Below, one piece after another: positions 8,472 through 17,151 of a DNA stretch of 64,000 nucleotides; within the stretch, counting starts at the first letter, position 1, and each line of letters starts with the position of its first letter. Origin of the DNA: Jonesiaceae bacterium BS-20 (GTDB taxonomy: Bacteria; Actinomycetota; Actinomycetes; Actinomycetales; Cellulomonadaceae); contig CP146203.1 in assembly GCA_039995105.1 (NCBI GenBank), forward strand, positions 2,852,001 through 2,916,000. The letters are read 5' to 3'. The notes below the pieces were generated by a model. It was not told the origin of the DNA and searched no databases. It saw only the letters and a list, made by a program, of their open reading frames with translations. The position numbers and the translations under genes are program-made.

Positions 8472-8828
8472 ATGACAGATTTGGCTCAGCTTACCGCCGT
8501 GGTGCGGGCGTTCTCGGTGGCCCGCGACTGGGAACAGTTTCAAGACCCTAAGTCCCTCATGCTTGCCCTCGTTGGCGAGGTCGGGGAGTTAAGCGAGCTC
8601 ATGCAGTGGATCCCTCAAGATGAGGTCTTGACCGAGTTCTCATCGCCCGAGCGCAAGGACCGTATTGCCGACGAAATCGCCGATGTACTGATCTACCTCA
8701 TCAGGCTGGCCGACGTTATGGGTGTTGACCTCGAAGAGGCAGCCCTAGCCAAGTTGGCCCGCAACGAGAAACGGTTCCCAGTGACTGGACCTGCCAGCAC
8801 AGTGGGAACCGCTCCTGTAAAACGTTAA
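8472..8828 (+). CDS. MazG-like nucleotide pyrophosphohydrolase (dCTPase/RS21-C6 type)
   Basis: A 118-residue all-alpha protein of the MazG/NTP-PPase superfamily. It shows ALVGEVGELSELMQW (the ExxE helix) near residues 34-48 and DRIADEIADVLIYLIRLAD (the ExxD helix) near 63-81, the paired acidic helices that bind Mg2+ and the triphosphate. These short proteins hydrolyse non-canonical or excess dNTPs to monophosphates and pyrophosphate (house-cleaning). The length matches the RS21-C6/dCTP-pyrophosphatase branch. It is a single gene, divergent from the VIT1-type exporter and convergent with the class II aldolase. Confidence 0.9.
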   Translation: MTDLAQLTAVVRAFSVARDWEQFQDPKSLMLALVGEVGELSELMQWIPQDEVLTEFSSPERKDRIADEIADVLIYLIRLADVMGVDLEEAALAKLARNEKRFPVTGPASTVGTAPVKR

Positions 8829-8854
8829 TTTAAGAGATCTGCAATAGACGGCCG

Positions 8855-9538
8855 TTAGTGGGATTCCATCCGCGCCAGCGAATGAGCGATCCGTTCTGGG
8901 CTTATCTTTCGCTCGCCACCGATCATGCGCAAGAGCGCTGTAGTCTGTGCTAACGACTCAACTCGTTCCATTGTTAAGTAGGCTTCCTCAAGACCATTGC
9001 CCCAGCTAAGGGCTCCGTGATGCTCGAGCAAGCACGCCTTGTGTGATGCAACGAATGGTTGAATCGAGTCCGAAACTTCCTCCGTCCCGGGGGTCGCATA
9101 TTGCGCTACTGGGACGCTTGGCAAGGCCGTGAGGGTTTCGGTCATCAGGTCTCCGTGCAGTTCTTCACCACGGATCGCAAAGGCGGTCGAATACGGCGGA
9201 TGCGCATGAACCACTGCTTTGGTGTGTTGGTCCAGTTGGTAGACCTTCAAGTGCATCTTGATCTCGGAAGACGGTCCGCCTCCTGTTCCTGCATCTATTA
9301 GTTCCCCGGTCAGAGCCACTACTGCAAGCATCTCCTCAGTTAGGTTGCCCTTGCTCACTCCGGTTGGTGTGCACAACACAGTGTCGTTTGCGAGCCGCAC
9401 CGAGATATTCCCATCATTTGCGGCGACTAGTCCTCGTTGCCACATTCGCCGCCCGATATCCACTATTTGGCGGCGCATAACAGCCTCTTCACCCAAATTG
9501 AACTTCCCCGAAATTGAAGCCTCGGAACTTTCATGCAC
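8855..9538 (-). CDS. Class II aldolase/adducin-family protein
   Basis: About 227 residues from GTG 9538, chosen because AGGAAGG lies ten bases upstream; the frame is open to 9598, but that extension looks non-coding. Family hallmarks of L-fuculose-1-phosphate-type aldolases are AANDGNISVRL (phosphate loop), SSEIKMHLKVY with the catalytic Glu, VVHAHPPYSTAFA with two zinc-binding His, and EHHGALSWG with the third His. It would cleave a ketose-1-phosphate to dihydroxyacetone phosphate plus an aldehyde, or act as an epimerase or decarboxylase-like relative. It is the last gene of the ABC-SIS-DhaKL operon, about 105 bases after the kinase, so it probably acts on the product of that kinase. The exact substrate is unknown. 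Confidence 0.88.
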   Translation of the reverse strand: MHESSEASISGKFNLGEEAVMRRQIVDIGRRMWQRGLVAANDGNISVRLANDTVLCTPTGVSKGNLTEEMLAVVALTGELIDAGTGGGPSSEIKMHLKVYQLDQHTKAVVHAHPPYSTAFAIRGEELHGDLMTETLTALPSVPVAQYATPGTEEVSDSIQPFVASHKACLLEHHGALSWGNGLEEAYLTMERVESLAQTTALLRMIGGERKISPERIAHSLARMESH

Positions 9539-9643
9539 GTCAATCACACCTTCCTCTAATCCGAAAAATATCAATCGCAGGAGTGGCAGGAATGACAAAT
9601 TGCTGGCACATCAGCGAGTAAACCAACTATTGAGGCAGTACCT

Positions 9644-11359
9644 CTACTGTTGTAGTTCTCCCATCAAGGAATCTACGATCAGGGCGAATGAAACCGCTCC
9701 AGGATCAGGATTCCCAATGCTTGCATCTTGGTGGGTTCTAGCTCGCCCTCGTTTGGCCGCCAATTTTGCAGTGTCTTGTGCACTTTCGTGTGCCACCTGC
9801 ACGGCCGTTTCCCACGCCTCTGAGAGGTCCTTACCTTCTCCTAAGGTTTCGGAAAGCGCGTGTTCCCAAGGGATAACTGCATCTAGCATGGTTTTATCCC
9901 CTACCCGAGCCTGACCTAAGGATTCCAGAGACCGGACGAAAGCTTGGGCAGCTGCGGAAATGGCTTCATGGTTTGGCAATTGTTGGTCACCGAGGACTGC
10001 GCCAGCGGATCGTAGTGCTGAGCCCCACAAGATCCCCGAGGTTCCTCCCGCTTTAGCGCCCCATGCATCACCCGCTGCCTGCAGGACGGTTCCAGCGCCA
10101 GCTCCCGCAGTGACCGATTTCTTTGCACTTTCATACGCAGCGCTCAAACCACGGACCATTCCTCGTCCATGGTCGCCGTCGCCAGCGATTGAGTCCAAAT
10201 CGGCGAGTTGTGCTTCCGCGTTACGAATTACTTGCAGTGCCCGCTCCAAAGCCAACAGGATTTGTGCTGCAAGGCCCTGAGAGGCAGCAGATCCTTGTGG
10301 AATCTCACTTAGTTCATCTTGCTGGGCAGCTCCATCATCAAGACCTTCAACATCCCCTTGTTCCTGCGCATGCCGAGTCCACGCCGGGGTTCTTGCATGC
10401 GCCGTCCATAGTGGTTCCAATTCATCGTTCAACCACGTCACGGTCAAAGATAAGCCAGCCATGTCAAGGCTTGTAACTAGTTCTCCCACTTCGGGCATAA
10501 CCAGCGTGTAACCCTGCGACATTAGGATTTTTGCGGTGTCTTTCCAGACAATAAAGAGCTCTTCGTATTTGGTTGAACCTAATCCATTGAGAAGGACAGC
10601 AATACGCTTGGAATCTCCTGGGGCTTCTGCCAGAACGGTTTGAGCTAAGTAGGTAGCGATTTCCTTTGCTGTCCCAAGGTCAACTGTCTTCAGACCCGGC
10701 TCGCCATGAATGCCAAGACCAATAGCCATTTTTCCTTCTGGAACCGTAAATAGCTGTTGGTCCGCGCCCGGCATGGTGCACCCTCCAAGAGCGATACCTG
10801 CGGTACGCGTGCGATCATTAGCCAAATTGCCAATTCGTTCGACTTCGTCAATGTTCGCGCCGGTCTCTGCCGCTGCAGATAGGAACTTAAACACGTTGAA
10901 GTCGCCAGCAATACCCCGGCGTCTTTGCATCTCTGAAACTGGCGCGGACAGGATGTCATCCGTGACGATTACATTCCGCGCTTCTATTCCTTCTGCTTGG
11001 AGCTGTCTACTTGCAACTCCGAAGTTCATGACATCACCGGCATAGTTGCCGTACGCGAATATGACGCCACTGCCTCGGTGTGCGGCTTTCCCAACTGAGT
11101 ATCCATACTGCGCGGAAGGAGAAGTGAATACGTTGCCTACAACAGCTCCGTCAGCGAATCCTGGACCGACGAGTCCAGCAAAGGCAGGATAGTGTCCACT
11201 ACCCCCGCCTAGGAGAACCGCTACTTTTCCGGTGTCTCCCGGCACCCGTCGAACTACTCCCCCGGGAACTTGACGAACATACCGGTTATGGAGCTGCGCA
11301 AAGCCTTCTAACGCATCTTCTGCAAACTCTTCTGGATCATTTGAAATACTCGCATCCAT
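9644..11359 (-). CDS. Fused DhaK-DhaL kinase (dihydroxyacetone/ketose kinase family)
   Basis: About 571 residues from ATG 11359, which has GAGGAG six bases upstream; the ATG at 11365 abuts that site and is less likely. The N-terminal DhaK domain (1-320) contains LLGGGSGHYPAFAGLVG, whose His forms the covalent hemiaminal with the ketose carbonyl. After a linker, the DhaL domain (about 365-570) has IAGDGDHGRGM, the Asp cluster that binds Mg-ATP. This is the ATP-dependent fused form, also used by erythrulose kinases, so the substrate may be a ketose other than dihydroxyacetone. It lies ten bases after the SIS gene in the sugar-transport operon. Confidence 0.88.
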   Translation of the reverse strand: MDASISNDPEEFAEDALEGFAQLHNRYVRQVPGGVVRRVPGDTGKVAVLLGGGSGHYPAFAGLVGPGFADGAVVGNVFTSPSAQYGYSVGKAAHRGSGVIFAYGNYAGDVMNFGVASRQLQAEGIEARNVIVTDDILSAPVSEMQRRRGIAGDFNVFKFLSAAAETGANIDEVERIGNLANDRTRTAGIALGGCTMPGADQQLFTVPEGKMAIGLGIHGEPGLKTVDLGTAKEIATYLAQTVLAEAPGDSKRIAVLLNGLGSTKYEELFIVWKDTAKILMSQGYTLVMPEVGELVTSLDMAGLSLTVTWLNDELEPLWTAHARTPAWTRHAQEQGDVEGLDDGAAQQDELSEIPQGSAASQGLAAQILLALERALQVIRNAEAQLADLDSIAGDGDHGRGMVRGLSAAYESAKKSVTAGAGAGTVLQAAGDAWGAKAGGTSGILWGSALRSAGAVLGDQQLPNHEAISAAAQAFVRSLESLGQARVGDKTMLDAVIPWEHALSETLGEGKDLSEAWETAVQVAHESAQDTAKLAAKRGRARTHQDASIGNPDPGAVSFALIVDSLMGELQQ

Positions 11360-11369
11360 TGTCATCTCC

Positions 11370-11930
11370 TCATTCAAAGTTGCGGTGCCGAGCAGCAAGT
11401 TGCTCATTTGTTACACCTGTAAGGCGTGCAAGTTCAAGAATGACCGTGTCAAACAGTAGTTGGAGGCTCTGCTCAAATAGGCTTCCCATCGGCTGAATAG
11501 ACTCCACTAGGTCGCCAGAGCCCCGGTAAACGGTCGCTGGGACAGACACGACCACATCGGCTTGCATGGGGGTTTCTGCAGTTGGGACCCCCGTCACTAC
11601 AACTGTCGTTGCCCCTGTGGCCCGAACCTGTGCAAATACGTAATCTAGGTGGCCAATCGCACCCGAGCCGTTCACCTGAATAAACAGATCCTGGTCTGTC
11701 ACATTTGGTGTGGTCTCATCCCAACCCCAATGGACCTCAAATCCAAGGTGCATGAGCCGCATCGCAAAGCCTCGTGCAGCGAGCCCCTCTCTGCCAACAC
11801 CAAGGACAAAGATCCTTGGAGCGGTACCGATTACCTTAATTAGTTGTTGTACTTGATTCGGGCTAATACGCTCGAATACAGATTTCAATTCTGCAAGAAT
11901 CTGCAGGGTAGTCGGCAGGGTTGGGCTCAT
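11370..11930 (-). CDS. SIS-domain sugar-phosphate isomerase (6-phospho-3-hexuloisomerase-like)
   Basis: A 186-residue single SIS-domain protein. RIFVLGVGREGLAARGFAMR, MHLGFEVHW, the PMGSLFEQ motif and the C-terminal ARHRNFE follow the pattern of 6-phospho-3-hexuloisomerases (HxlB/PHI), including the phosphate-binding Ser/Gly loop (NGSGAIGH). No 3-hexulose-6-phosphate synthase is present, so formaldehyde fixation is unlikely. Isomerisation of a sugar phosphate in the pathway of the neighbouring kinase and aldolase is inferred. The ATG at 11930 overlaps the end of the permease gene by four bases, showing translational coupling. Confidence 0.85.
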   Translation of the reverse strand: MSPTLPTTLQILAELKSVFERISPNQVQQLIKVIGTAPRIFVLGVGREGLAARGFAMRLMHLGFEVHWGWDETTPNVTDQDLFIQVNGSGAIGHLDYVFAQVRATGATTVVVTGVPTAETPMQADVVVSVPATVYRGSGDLVESIQPMGSLFEQSLQLLFDTVILELARLTGVTNEQLAARHRNFE

Positions 11931-12997
11931 TTCTGTACCCCCACGTTTTCCCTCGCTTTGGGGACTGCTTGCGGTGGAAGAGCTGCGACAGGGCGTTTTG
12001 CAGACTGCTGGTTCAAGATGTGGTTAGCAACCATCACAGTCAACAGCATTGCACCCCAAATAAATGTTTTCATATAAGGGTCTAGGCGCATGATCGTGAA
12101 AGCACTTTGCAGTGACTGCAGCATGAAGAGACTCAAGAAGAGGCTTCCCACTCGGCCTCTCCCTCCGTAAGGGTCAAATCCGGCCAAGACCACCACGAGG
12201 ATCGCTTGGAGAAGATAAGAGTCACCGAATCCAACACGAGCCGAGTTGACGCGTGAGGTCATGATGATTGCGGCTATTCCCACGAGAAGCCCGATCACCG
12301 CATACGTGACTAGGATCAGTCGTTCATTGCGCGCCCCGGAGAACCGGAGAGCAACACTATTTTCTCCGTACAGGAAGATCCTGCGTCCGTTGCGGGTGTA
12401 CTTCAAGAAGAAAGCTAGGCCAGCAAACGCAACACACATGATCAAGAAGATCATTGGGATTGAAGCGAAAGTCGCTATTCCGATGTTGGCGAAAGCTGGG
12501 AGTGCAACGGCAACGCTCTGCCCATTAGTTATCACCATTCCCACCCCGGTGAACAAGATGAATGTACCTAGGGTTGCGAGAATCGGGGGTATCGAGAACT
12601 TTGCAATTAGCAGGCCGTTGAGCAGCCCGCACAGCACTCCAGTCACAAGTGCAGCAAGAATTGCTACTCCCATTACCAGCCCGGAGTTACTGTCAGTAAT
12701 TGTAAGGATGTCTCCCGAAAGAAACTTCGCACAGACAATCGCAGAAAGAACTGCGGCAGCGACGATCGAGAGGTCGATACCACCCGTGAGCATGGCCAGT
12801 CCCATTGCAAGAGCCAGCAAACCAAATTCTGCTATTTGGGTTGCCATTGACTGCATATTGCTACCGCTAAGGAACCTATCGCCGAGAACCGCAACCATGG
12901 TCACGACCACTGCAAGCGTTAGAACAGCGAGGATGTTAAAGTTCCGATCGGCCCGCACAAGATTTCGAAAAGTGTTCATGAGAGTTTTCCTATTCAT
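11927..12997 (-). CDS. Sugar ABC transporter permease (RbsC/BPD_transp_2 type)
   Basis: A 356-residue membrane protein with eight to ten hydrophobic segments. It carries LTGGIDLSIVAAAVLSAIV and GLLNGLLIAKFSIPPILATL, the conserved stretches of RbsC/AraH/XylH-type permeases, and VVLAGFDPYGGRGRVGS near the C-terminus. It is the second of two permeases in the operon, starting 2 bases after the first one stops, and the two probably form a heterodimer with the RbsA-type ATPase. The C-terminus overlaps the SIS gene. Two distinct permeases with one ATPase and one binding protein is the arrangement seen in autoinducer-2/rhamnose-type systems. Confidence 0.92.
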   Translation of the reverse strand: MNRKTLMNTFRNLVRADRNFNILAVLTLAVVVTMVAVLGDRFLSGSNMQSMATQIAEFGLLALAMGLAMLTGGIDLSIVAAAVLSAIVCAKFLSGDILTITDSNSGLVMGVAILAALVTGVLCGLLNGLLIAKFSIPPILATLGTFILFTGVGMVITNGQSVAVALPAFANIGIATFASIPMIFLIMCVAFAGLAFFLKYTRNGRRIFLYGENSVALRFSGARNERLILVTYAVIGLLVGIAAIIMTSRVNSARVGFGDSYLLQAILVVVLAGFDPYGGRGRVGSLFLSLFMLQSLQSAFTIMRLDPYMKTFIWGAMLLTVMVANHILNQQSAKRPVAALPPQAVPKARENVGVQK

Positions 12998-12999
12998 GA

Positions 13000-14028
13000 T
13001 CAGCTCGCCACAAAGACGAGGTTGCGTCGGTCTGCTAGGCGCTGACGGCGGTACATAACCATGAGGCTAGCTAGCAGCACGGAACCAAAGAAAAGGTCGT
13101 TCCATGACGAGGACAGGCCAAGGAAAACTAGTGTCTTATCGAAGAGCTGTACCGTTACAACTCCAAGGATCGTGCCCAAGACGGTGCCCTCACCACCGGT
13201 TAGTTTCGCGCCACCAATGACAACGGCTGCAATTACCATGAGTTCCGTTCCCACCAACGACGTTGGGTTCACATACTTCAGTTCTGAGAAGTAGATAATT
13301 CCCATTAGTCCTGCAAGTCCACCAGTAGTGCAGTAGACAAACAGTTTGACTTTGAGAATGCTGATTCCAAGGCGTGATGCTGATTCTTCATCTGAACCAA
13401 TCGCGTAAACCGAGCGCCCCAATAGGGTTCGGTTTAGCATGAACCAGATCCCGACGACTGCGGCGACGACGATTGGGAGAAAGACTGTCAGTCCGTAACG
13501 TCCTGACTCAGTGTTCACCGTGAACAAGTTTGCAGATCCAAAGTTCGCAAGTGAGTCTGGCATCTGCCCTAGCGGATAAGATTTTGTTCCAAATAGAACG
13601 GCCATCAACCCGTGGAATACGCTCATTGTTCCGAGCGTTACGATCAAGGTTGGCAACTTCAAGTAGTGGATCAACAGAGCGTTTATCGCTCCCAATCCGG
13701 TACCAATAGCGATCGCAATAATGCTTGCTAGGATCACGTTATCGATCCCTAGGTTCAATATTGTCAGAACTGATAGGTAGGAAGAGACGATGGCAACGGC
13801 CGTGAATGAAACATCAATTCCACCTGATACCAAGACAAGCAATACACCTAGGGCAAGTAACATCACGCCAGATCCACTTCGGATCATGTCGAAAAGTGTT
13901 TCTGGACTGAAGAAGAGCGGGTTCTTGACTGCAACAATTACGATGTAGGCAAGAATAATCGCCGAAAGGTACTTCTCCATGGTTGTTGCCTTGCGATGCA
14001 TCAACTTCTGGAATGGGGACACCTTCAC
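13000..14028 (-). CDS. Sugar ABC transporter permease (RbsC/BPD_transp_2 type)
   Basis: A 342-residue inner-membrane permease. It shows LVSGGIDVSFTAVAIVSSYL, INALLIHYLKLPTLIVTLGT and AAVVIGGAKLTGGEGTVLGT, all diagnostic of the ribose/rhamnose-type permease family. The N-terminus (MKVSPFQKLMHRKATTMEKY) is basic and cytoplasmic. The ATG at 14028 overlaps the ATPase stop by four bases, so it is coupled to that gene. It pairs with the downstream permease to form the translocation pore. Confidence 0.92.
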   Translation of the reverse strand: MKVSPFQKLMHRKATTMEKYLSAIILAYIVIVAVKNPLFFSPETLFDMIRSGSGVMLLALGVLLVLVSGGIDVSFTAVAIVSSYLSVLTILNLGIDNVILASIIAIAIGTGLGAINALLIHYLKLPTLIVTLGTMSVFHGLMAVLFGTKSYPLGQMPDSLANFGSANLFTVNTESGRYGLTVFLPIVVAAVVGIWFMLNRTLLGRSVYAIGSDEESASRLGISILKVKLFVYCTTGGLAGLMGIIYFSELKYVNPTSLVGTELMVIAAVVIGGAKLTGGEGTVLGTILGVVTVQLFDKTLVFLGLSSSWNDLFFGSVLLASLMVMYRRQRLADRRNLVFVAS

Positions 14029-15584
14029 TGTGCTCCTCCTGTATTAGTTCCTGGTACGGCCGAAGCGCTGTCAGGGTTTGAGATGATCCTGGCTAACTCG
14101 TCCTTAAACCCAGGAGCAGAGCGGTCTGAATCCTCGAAGGTCGCAATCACATCACCCTCGTGCATGACAATTACTCGGTTGCAGTTTGCGATGATCTCTT
14201 CAGGTTCATCTGAAATGAAGACGACGCCCATTCCTTGAGCGGCAAGTTTCTGGATGCGGTCATAGATTTCTTCTTTTGACCCGATATCGATTCCGACCGT
14301 TGGGCTATCTAGAATAAAGACTGTTGGATCGGTTGCGATCCACTTACCAATCACAACTTTCTGGGCGTTACCTCCCGAAAGGTTGCCCACAATTGCTTCG
14401 GTGTTCTTGTTATTGACCCCCATCAACTCGACAGTTTGCTGCGCGAGAGCTCTTTCCTCGCGAGCATTAACTAGACCGAATTTATTGAGAAGTTTGTCCA
14501 AGCGTGTAGAAGACACGTTGTGGTTAGTTGTATGGGTCAGAAACAGGCCTTGAGCATTGCGGTCCTCGGGGACAAGTGCCAGCCCAAGTGAAATCGCTTC
14601 CCATGGATCATTGATCCGGACCTGATCGCCCTTGACTCTAATGGTTCCAGAGTCTGGCTTGTTCAGCCCAAACAAAGTCAGCGCCAACTCCGTACGCCCA
14701 GCTCCCAAAAGGCCAGTCAAACCTAGAATGTCCCCCGGGCGAACAGCGAATGAGACATCTCGGTACTGATCAGATTTGGTGAGGTTTTCTACTGCGAGCA
14801 GCGGAGCAGAGGCGCCATCAGAATCCAGTGATTTCCTTTGGTACGGCTCATGGAGAACTTCTCTACCCGTCATGTGGTAGGTCAAGGACGCTTGATCAAG
14901 GTCACCGGCCTTGAAATCTCCTACCTTCAGTCCATCCCGGAAGATGGTGATGGTGTCAGCAACATCAAAGACCTCGTCCAGCTTGTGGCTAATGAATACA
15001 ATGGCCAAGCCCTTTTCTTTGAGTGCATGCACAATGGTCAGGAGTCGCTTGACTTCTTTGGTGGTTAGGGCTGTAGTGGGCTCATCCATGAAGAGTATCT
15101 TGGCGTCCATACTCAAGGCCCGCGCGATTGCCACCAGCTGCTTATTGGCCACCGAAAGCGTACTTACGGGGTCATTCAATGGCAGTTCAACTCCCATTTC
15201 TTGCAGCTGACTTACCGCAATCTCTTCCATTTGCTTGCGATTAACGTATACCGAGCCCTGGTGCAGCACTACATTGAACGCAATATTCTCCGCTACGGAG
15301 AGGTGGTCAAAGAGGGACAAGTCTTGGTAGATTACTTGAACTCCGGCCGAGATAGCTTCCCTTGGGTCGTGCGCTCCAAGCGGGGCTCCTCCAACTGTTA
15401 CTGTGCCTTCATTTGGCACATAAACACCAGAGACGATTTTTACAAATGTTGACTTTCCGCTGCCATTTTCGCCAACAAGGCAACGGATTTCTCCTGCGCC
15501 GATTGTCAGGTCTACACCGCTGAGGGCGCGGACTTCTCCAAACGCAATTGAGAGGTTTTTCGCCACGAGAATTGGGGCACTCAC
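14025..15584 (-). CDS. Sugar ABC transporter ATP-binding protein (RbsA type, two ABC domains)
   Basis: About 519 residues from GTG 15584, which has GAAAGG upstream; the frame is open to 15674, but the extra N-terminus has no family similarity. Two tandem ABC modules are present. The first has Walker A GENGSGKST, signature LSVANKQ and Walker B KILFMDEPT. The second has the degenerate Walker A GLLGAGRTE, signature LSGGNAQK and Walker B VFILDSPT, as in RbsA/MglA. The degenerate second Walker A is normal for the family. It energises import through the two permeases. A stem-loop lies between it and the binding-protein gene. Confidence 0.93.
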   Translation of the reverse strand: MSAPILVAKNLSIAFGEVRALSGVDLTIGAGEIRCLVGENGSGKSTFVKIVSGVYVPNEGTVTVGGAPLGAHDPREAISAGVQVIYQDLSLFDHLSVAENIAFNVVLHQGSVYVNRKQMEEIAVSQLQEMGVELPLNDPVSTLSVANKQLVAIARALSMDAKILFMDEPTTALTTKEVKRLLTIVHALKEKGLAIVFISHKLDEVFDVADTITIFRDGLKVGDFKAGDLDQASLTYHMTGREVLHEPYQRKSLDSDGASAPLLAVENLTKSDQYRDVSFAVRPGDILGLTGLLGAGRTELALTLFGLNKPDSGTIRVKGDQVRINDPWEAISLGLALVPEDRNAQGLFLTHTTNHNVSSTRLDKLLNKFGLVNAREERALAQQTVELMGVNNKNTEAIVGNLSGGNAQKVVIGKWIATDPTVFILDSPTVGIDIGSKEEIYDRIQKLAAQGMGVVFISDEPEEIIANCNRVIVMHEGDVIATFEDSDRSAPGFKDELARIISNPDSASAVPGTNTGGAQ

Positions 15585-15642
15585 GGGGGGCCTTTCGTAA
15601 GATGGAAACTTCGGGCGTCTTCCGCTCCGACGCATTGGAATA

Positions 15643-15679
15643 TCTGGGTGCCTCCAGAACTGCGTCGAAGGCACCCAGA
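15643..15679 (-). other. Intercistronic stem-loop between binding-protein and ATPase genes
   Basis: An 11-bp perfect stem (15643-15653 with 15669-15679; core CTGGGTGCC) lies in the 149-base gap after the binding-protein stop codon. There is no T-run, so it is more likely an mRNA 3'-end stabiliser or partial attenuator than a full terminator. Such hairpins often raise binding-protein expression above that of the membrane components. Confidence 0.65.
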
Positions 15680-15733
15680 ATCAATCCAAATAATTACGGT
15701 CTTACCTCGCCCGAGGAAACTCGGGCAGTCTAA

Positions 15734-16807
15734 TCAGAATGGGTAACCATCTGGGAACTGTCCCTTTGACAGCATGAGGACAGCTTCACCAATCACCAAA
15801 CCGTTCTCGATGGTTACATTCTCGTAACCCTCTTGGTTGAGATCAATTCCGCTTTCAATGGTCTCGCCGTTAAGGACCTTCAGCGCCAGTTCGTTGGCTG
15901 CATACCCTGCTGCACCTGGGCTCCAGGCCTGAGCTGAGTAGATCCAGCCTTCCTCTAGGTAGGGTCCTGCGACTGACGGTAGCGAGAGTCCGGACATGCA
16001 GACGTTCTTGTTGTCCTTCTCCTTGAGGACAGCCGCCATGTTCGCGTTGGCGGAAACGGATCCATTCACAAAACCACCCAAGTCCGGGTAAGCCTTCAGA
16101 ATTTCAAGTGCGTTCGCACGTGCCTTGGCATCATCGTTGCTGTCTTCGTACGGCTGCGGTGCAACTGCGGTGATACCCGGAGCATTTTTCTCGAGCCACT
16201 CGACGCCGGCGTTATACCAAGCCATGTGTGTTTCTGAAGTTAGCGAGCCAACCATGCCTACGAAAGTTCCTTCACCTTCCATGCATGAGGCCAACTGTTC
16301 AAACATGACTTCACCGAAGTACGCGTTATCGAATGCTTCAAGGTCGTAGTCAATTGCATCTGTTCCGGCAAGAGCAGGGGCCTCGTGAGTGATAACGACG
16401 ATCCCACGGTCACGTGCCTTCTTGAGGGCGGGGGTTAGCGCTTGGGGATCATTTGGAACCACAACGATCGCGTCAACTTCTTGCGCGATGAGGTCCTCAA
16501 TGATCTGGACTTGTTTGGCTGCGTCTTCAGTGTCTGGACCAATTTGCCAGGCGTCTACTGCATCGCCTTGGGCATCGTTGAACTCGTTGACACCTTCCTT
16601 CATGGCCTCAAACCATGAAATTCCCTCTACCTTGGGCACGGTAGCAATACGGTACGGCCCTTCTGGCTTGGAAGATCCACCCCCTGCGGAGTTCTCCGCG
16701 GAAGGCGAAGACTTCCCGGAATCAGCGGTGGTTCCGCATGCGGACATGAAACTTAGGGAAGCAATTGCGGCGATGCCAACAATTGCCTTGCGGGCGCGAA
16801 ACTTCAT
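15734..16807 (-). CDS. Sugar ABC transporter substrate-binding lipoprotein (Peripla_BP_4, rhamnose/AI-2 type)
   Basis: A 357-residue lipoprotein. Residues 1-25 are a signal peptide with lipobox SFMSAC. A Ser/Gly-rich linker follows (GKSSPSAENSAGGGSSKPEG), then a periplasmic-binding-protein type I fold (YRIATVPKVEGISWFEAMKE, VDAIVVVPNDPQALTPALKK, VVITHEAPALAGTDAIDYD). The latter is close in style to RhaS/LsrB proteins. ATG 16807 is chosen because AAGGAG lies six bases upstream. This is the promoter-proximal gene of the transport-catabolic operon and determines substrate choice. The ligand cannot be read from sequence alone. Confidence 0.92.
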   Translation of the reverse strand: MKFRARKAIVGIAAIASLSFMSACGTTADSGKSSPSAENSAGGGSSKPEGPYRIATVPKVEGISWFEAMKEGVNEFNDAQGDAVDAWQIGPDTEDAAKQVQIIEDLIAQEVDAIVVVPNDPQALTPALKKARDRGIVVITHEAPALAGTDAIDYDLEAFDNAYFGEVMFEQLASCMEGEGTFVGMVGSLTSETHMAWYNAGVEWLEKNAPGITAVAPQPYEDSNDDAKARANALEILKAYPDLGGFVNGSVSANANMAAVLKEKDNKNVCMSGLSLPSVAGPYLEEGWIYSAQAWSPGAAGYAANELALKVLNGETIESGIDLNQEGYENVTIENGLVIGEAVLMLSKGQFPDGYPF

Positions 16808-16846
16808 CAAGTTCTCCTTTGAACCGTTCTAAAATGTTTTGATTGA

Positions 16847-16859
16847 TGTGATGATCACA
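16847..16859. promoter_or_regulatory. Palindrome TGTGATGATCACA upstream of the sugar operon
   Basis: A 13-base palindrome (6-bp arms around one central base) sits 40 bases upstream of the binding-protein start codon, where an operator would control the operon. It could bind the adjacent DeoR-family regulator or another repressor. The assignment is inference. Confidence 0.45.
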
Positions 16860-16985
16860 CTACATAACACCGTAGGAAAAGCGCAAGCCACAATCCAATA
16901 ACGGTAAATTCCGCAGTTTGGCGGTAATCATTAACCATTTCAGCAGCTCTCACACTCTCAACCTGAGACGCTTCATGAACGCGAC

Positions 16986-16995
16986 ATCACGTGAT
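16986..16995. promoter_or_regulatory. Palindrome ATCACGTGAT in the divergent promoter region
   Basis: A 10-base perfect palindrome shares the GTGAT/ATCAC half-sites with the palindrome at 16847. It lies midway in the 344-base divergent gap between the binding-protein and PfkB genes. The gap (16808-17151) contains no convincing ORF, only these palindromes and AT-rich promoter-like sequence. Confidence 0.4.
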
Positions 16996-17151
16996 AATCT
17001 CAATCTGTAACATTATGATTGCCTTGCCGGCCGGGACGACGGAGTCCTCAAACTCATGTTTCCGACAACCTGACTCAGCATTTTGGCCAATCACAACCCA
17101 ATCTTGGGTCTGCAGCAAAGTTGTTCAGACTCAAGCGTGAAAGGATTTTCG

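Noticed and set aside
7450-8475. 341-codon plus-strand ORF opposite the ferritin-VIT1 gene
   Set aside because: Antisense shadow; Ser/Ala/Arg-rich composition typical of complementary reading in GC-rich genes.
11370-11930. Reading the SIS gene as part of a ribulose-monophosphate formaldehyde pathway
   Set aside because: No 3-hexulose-6-phosphate synthase is present, and the neighbours are a ketose kinase and a class II aldolase.
16847-16859. CRP-type site (TGTGA-N6-TCACA)
   Set aside because: The arms are separated by three bases instead of six, so it does not fit the CRP/Glx consensus; kept only as a palindrome.
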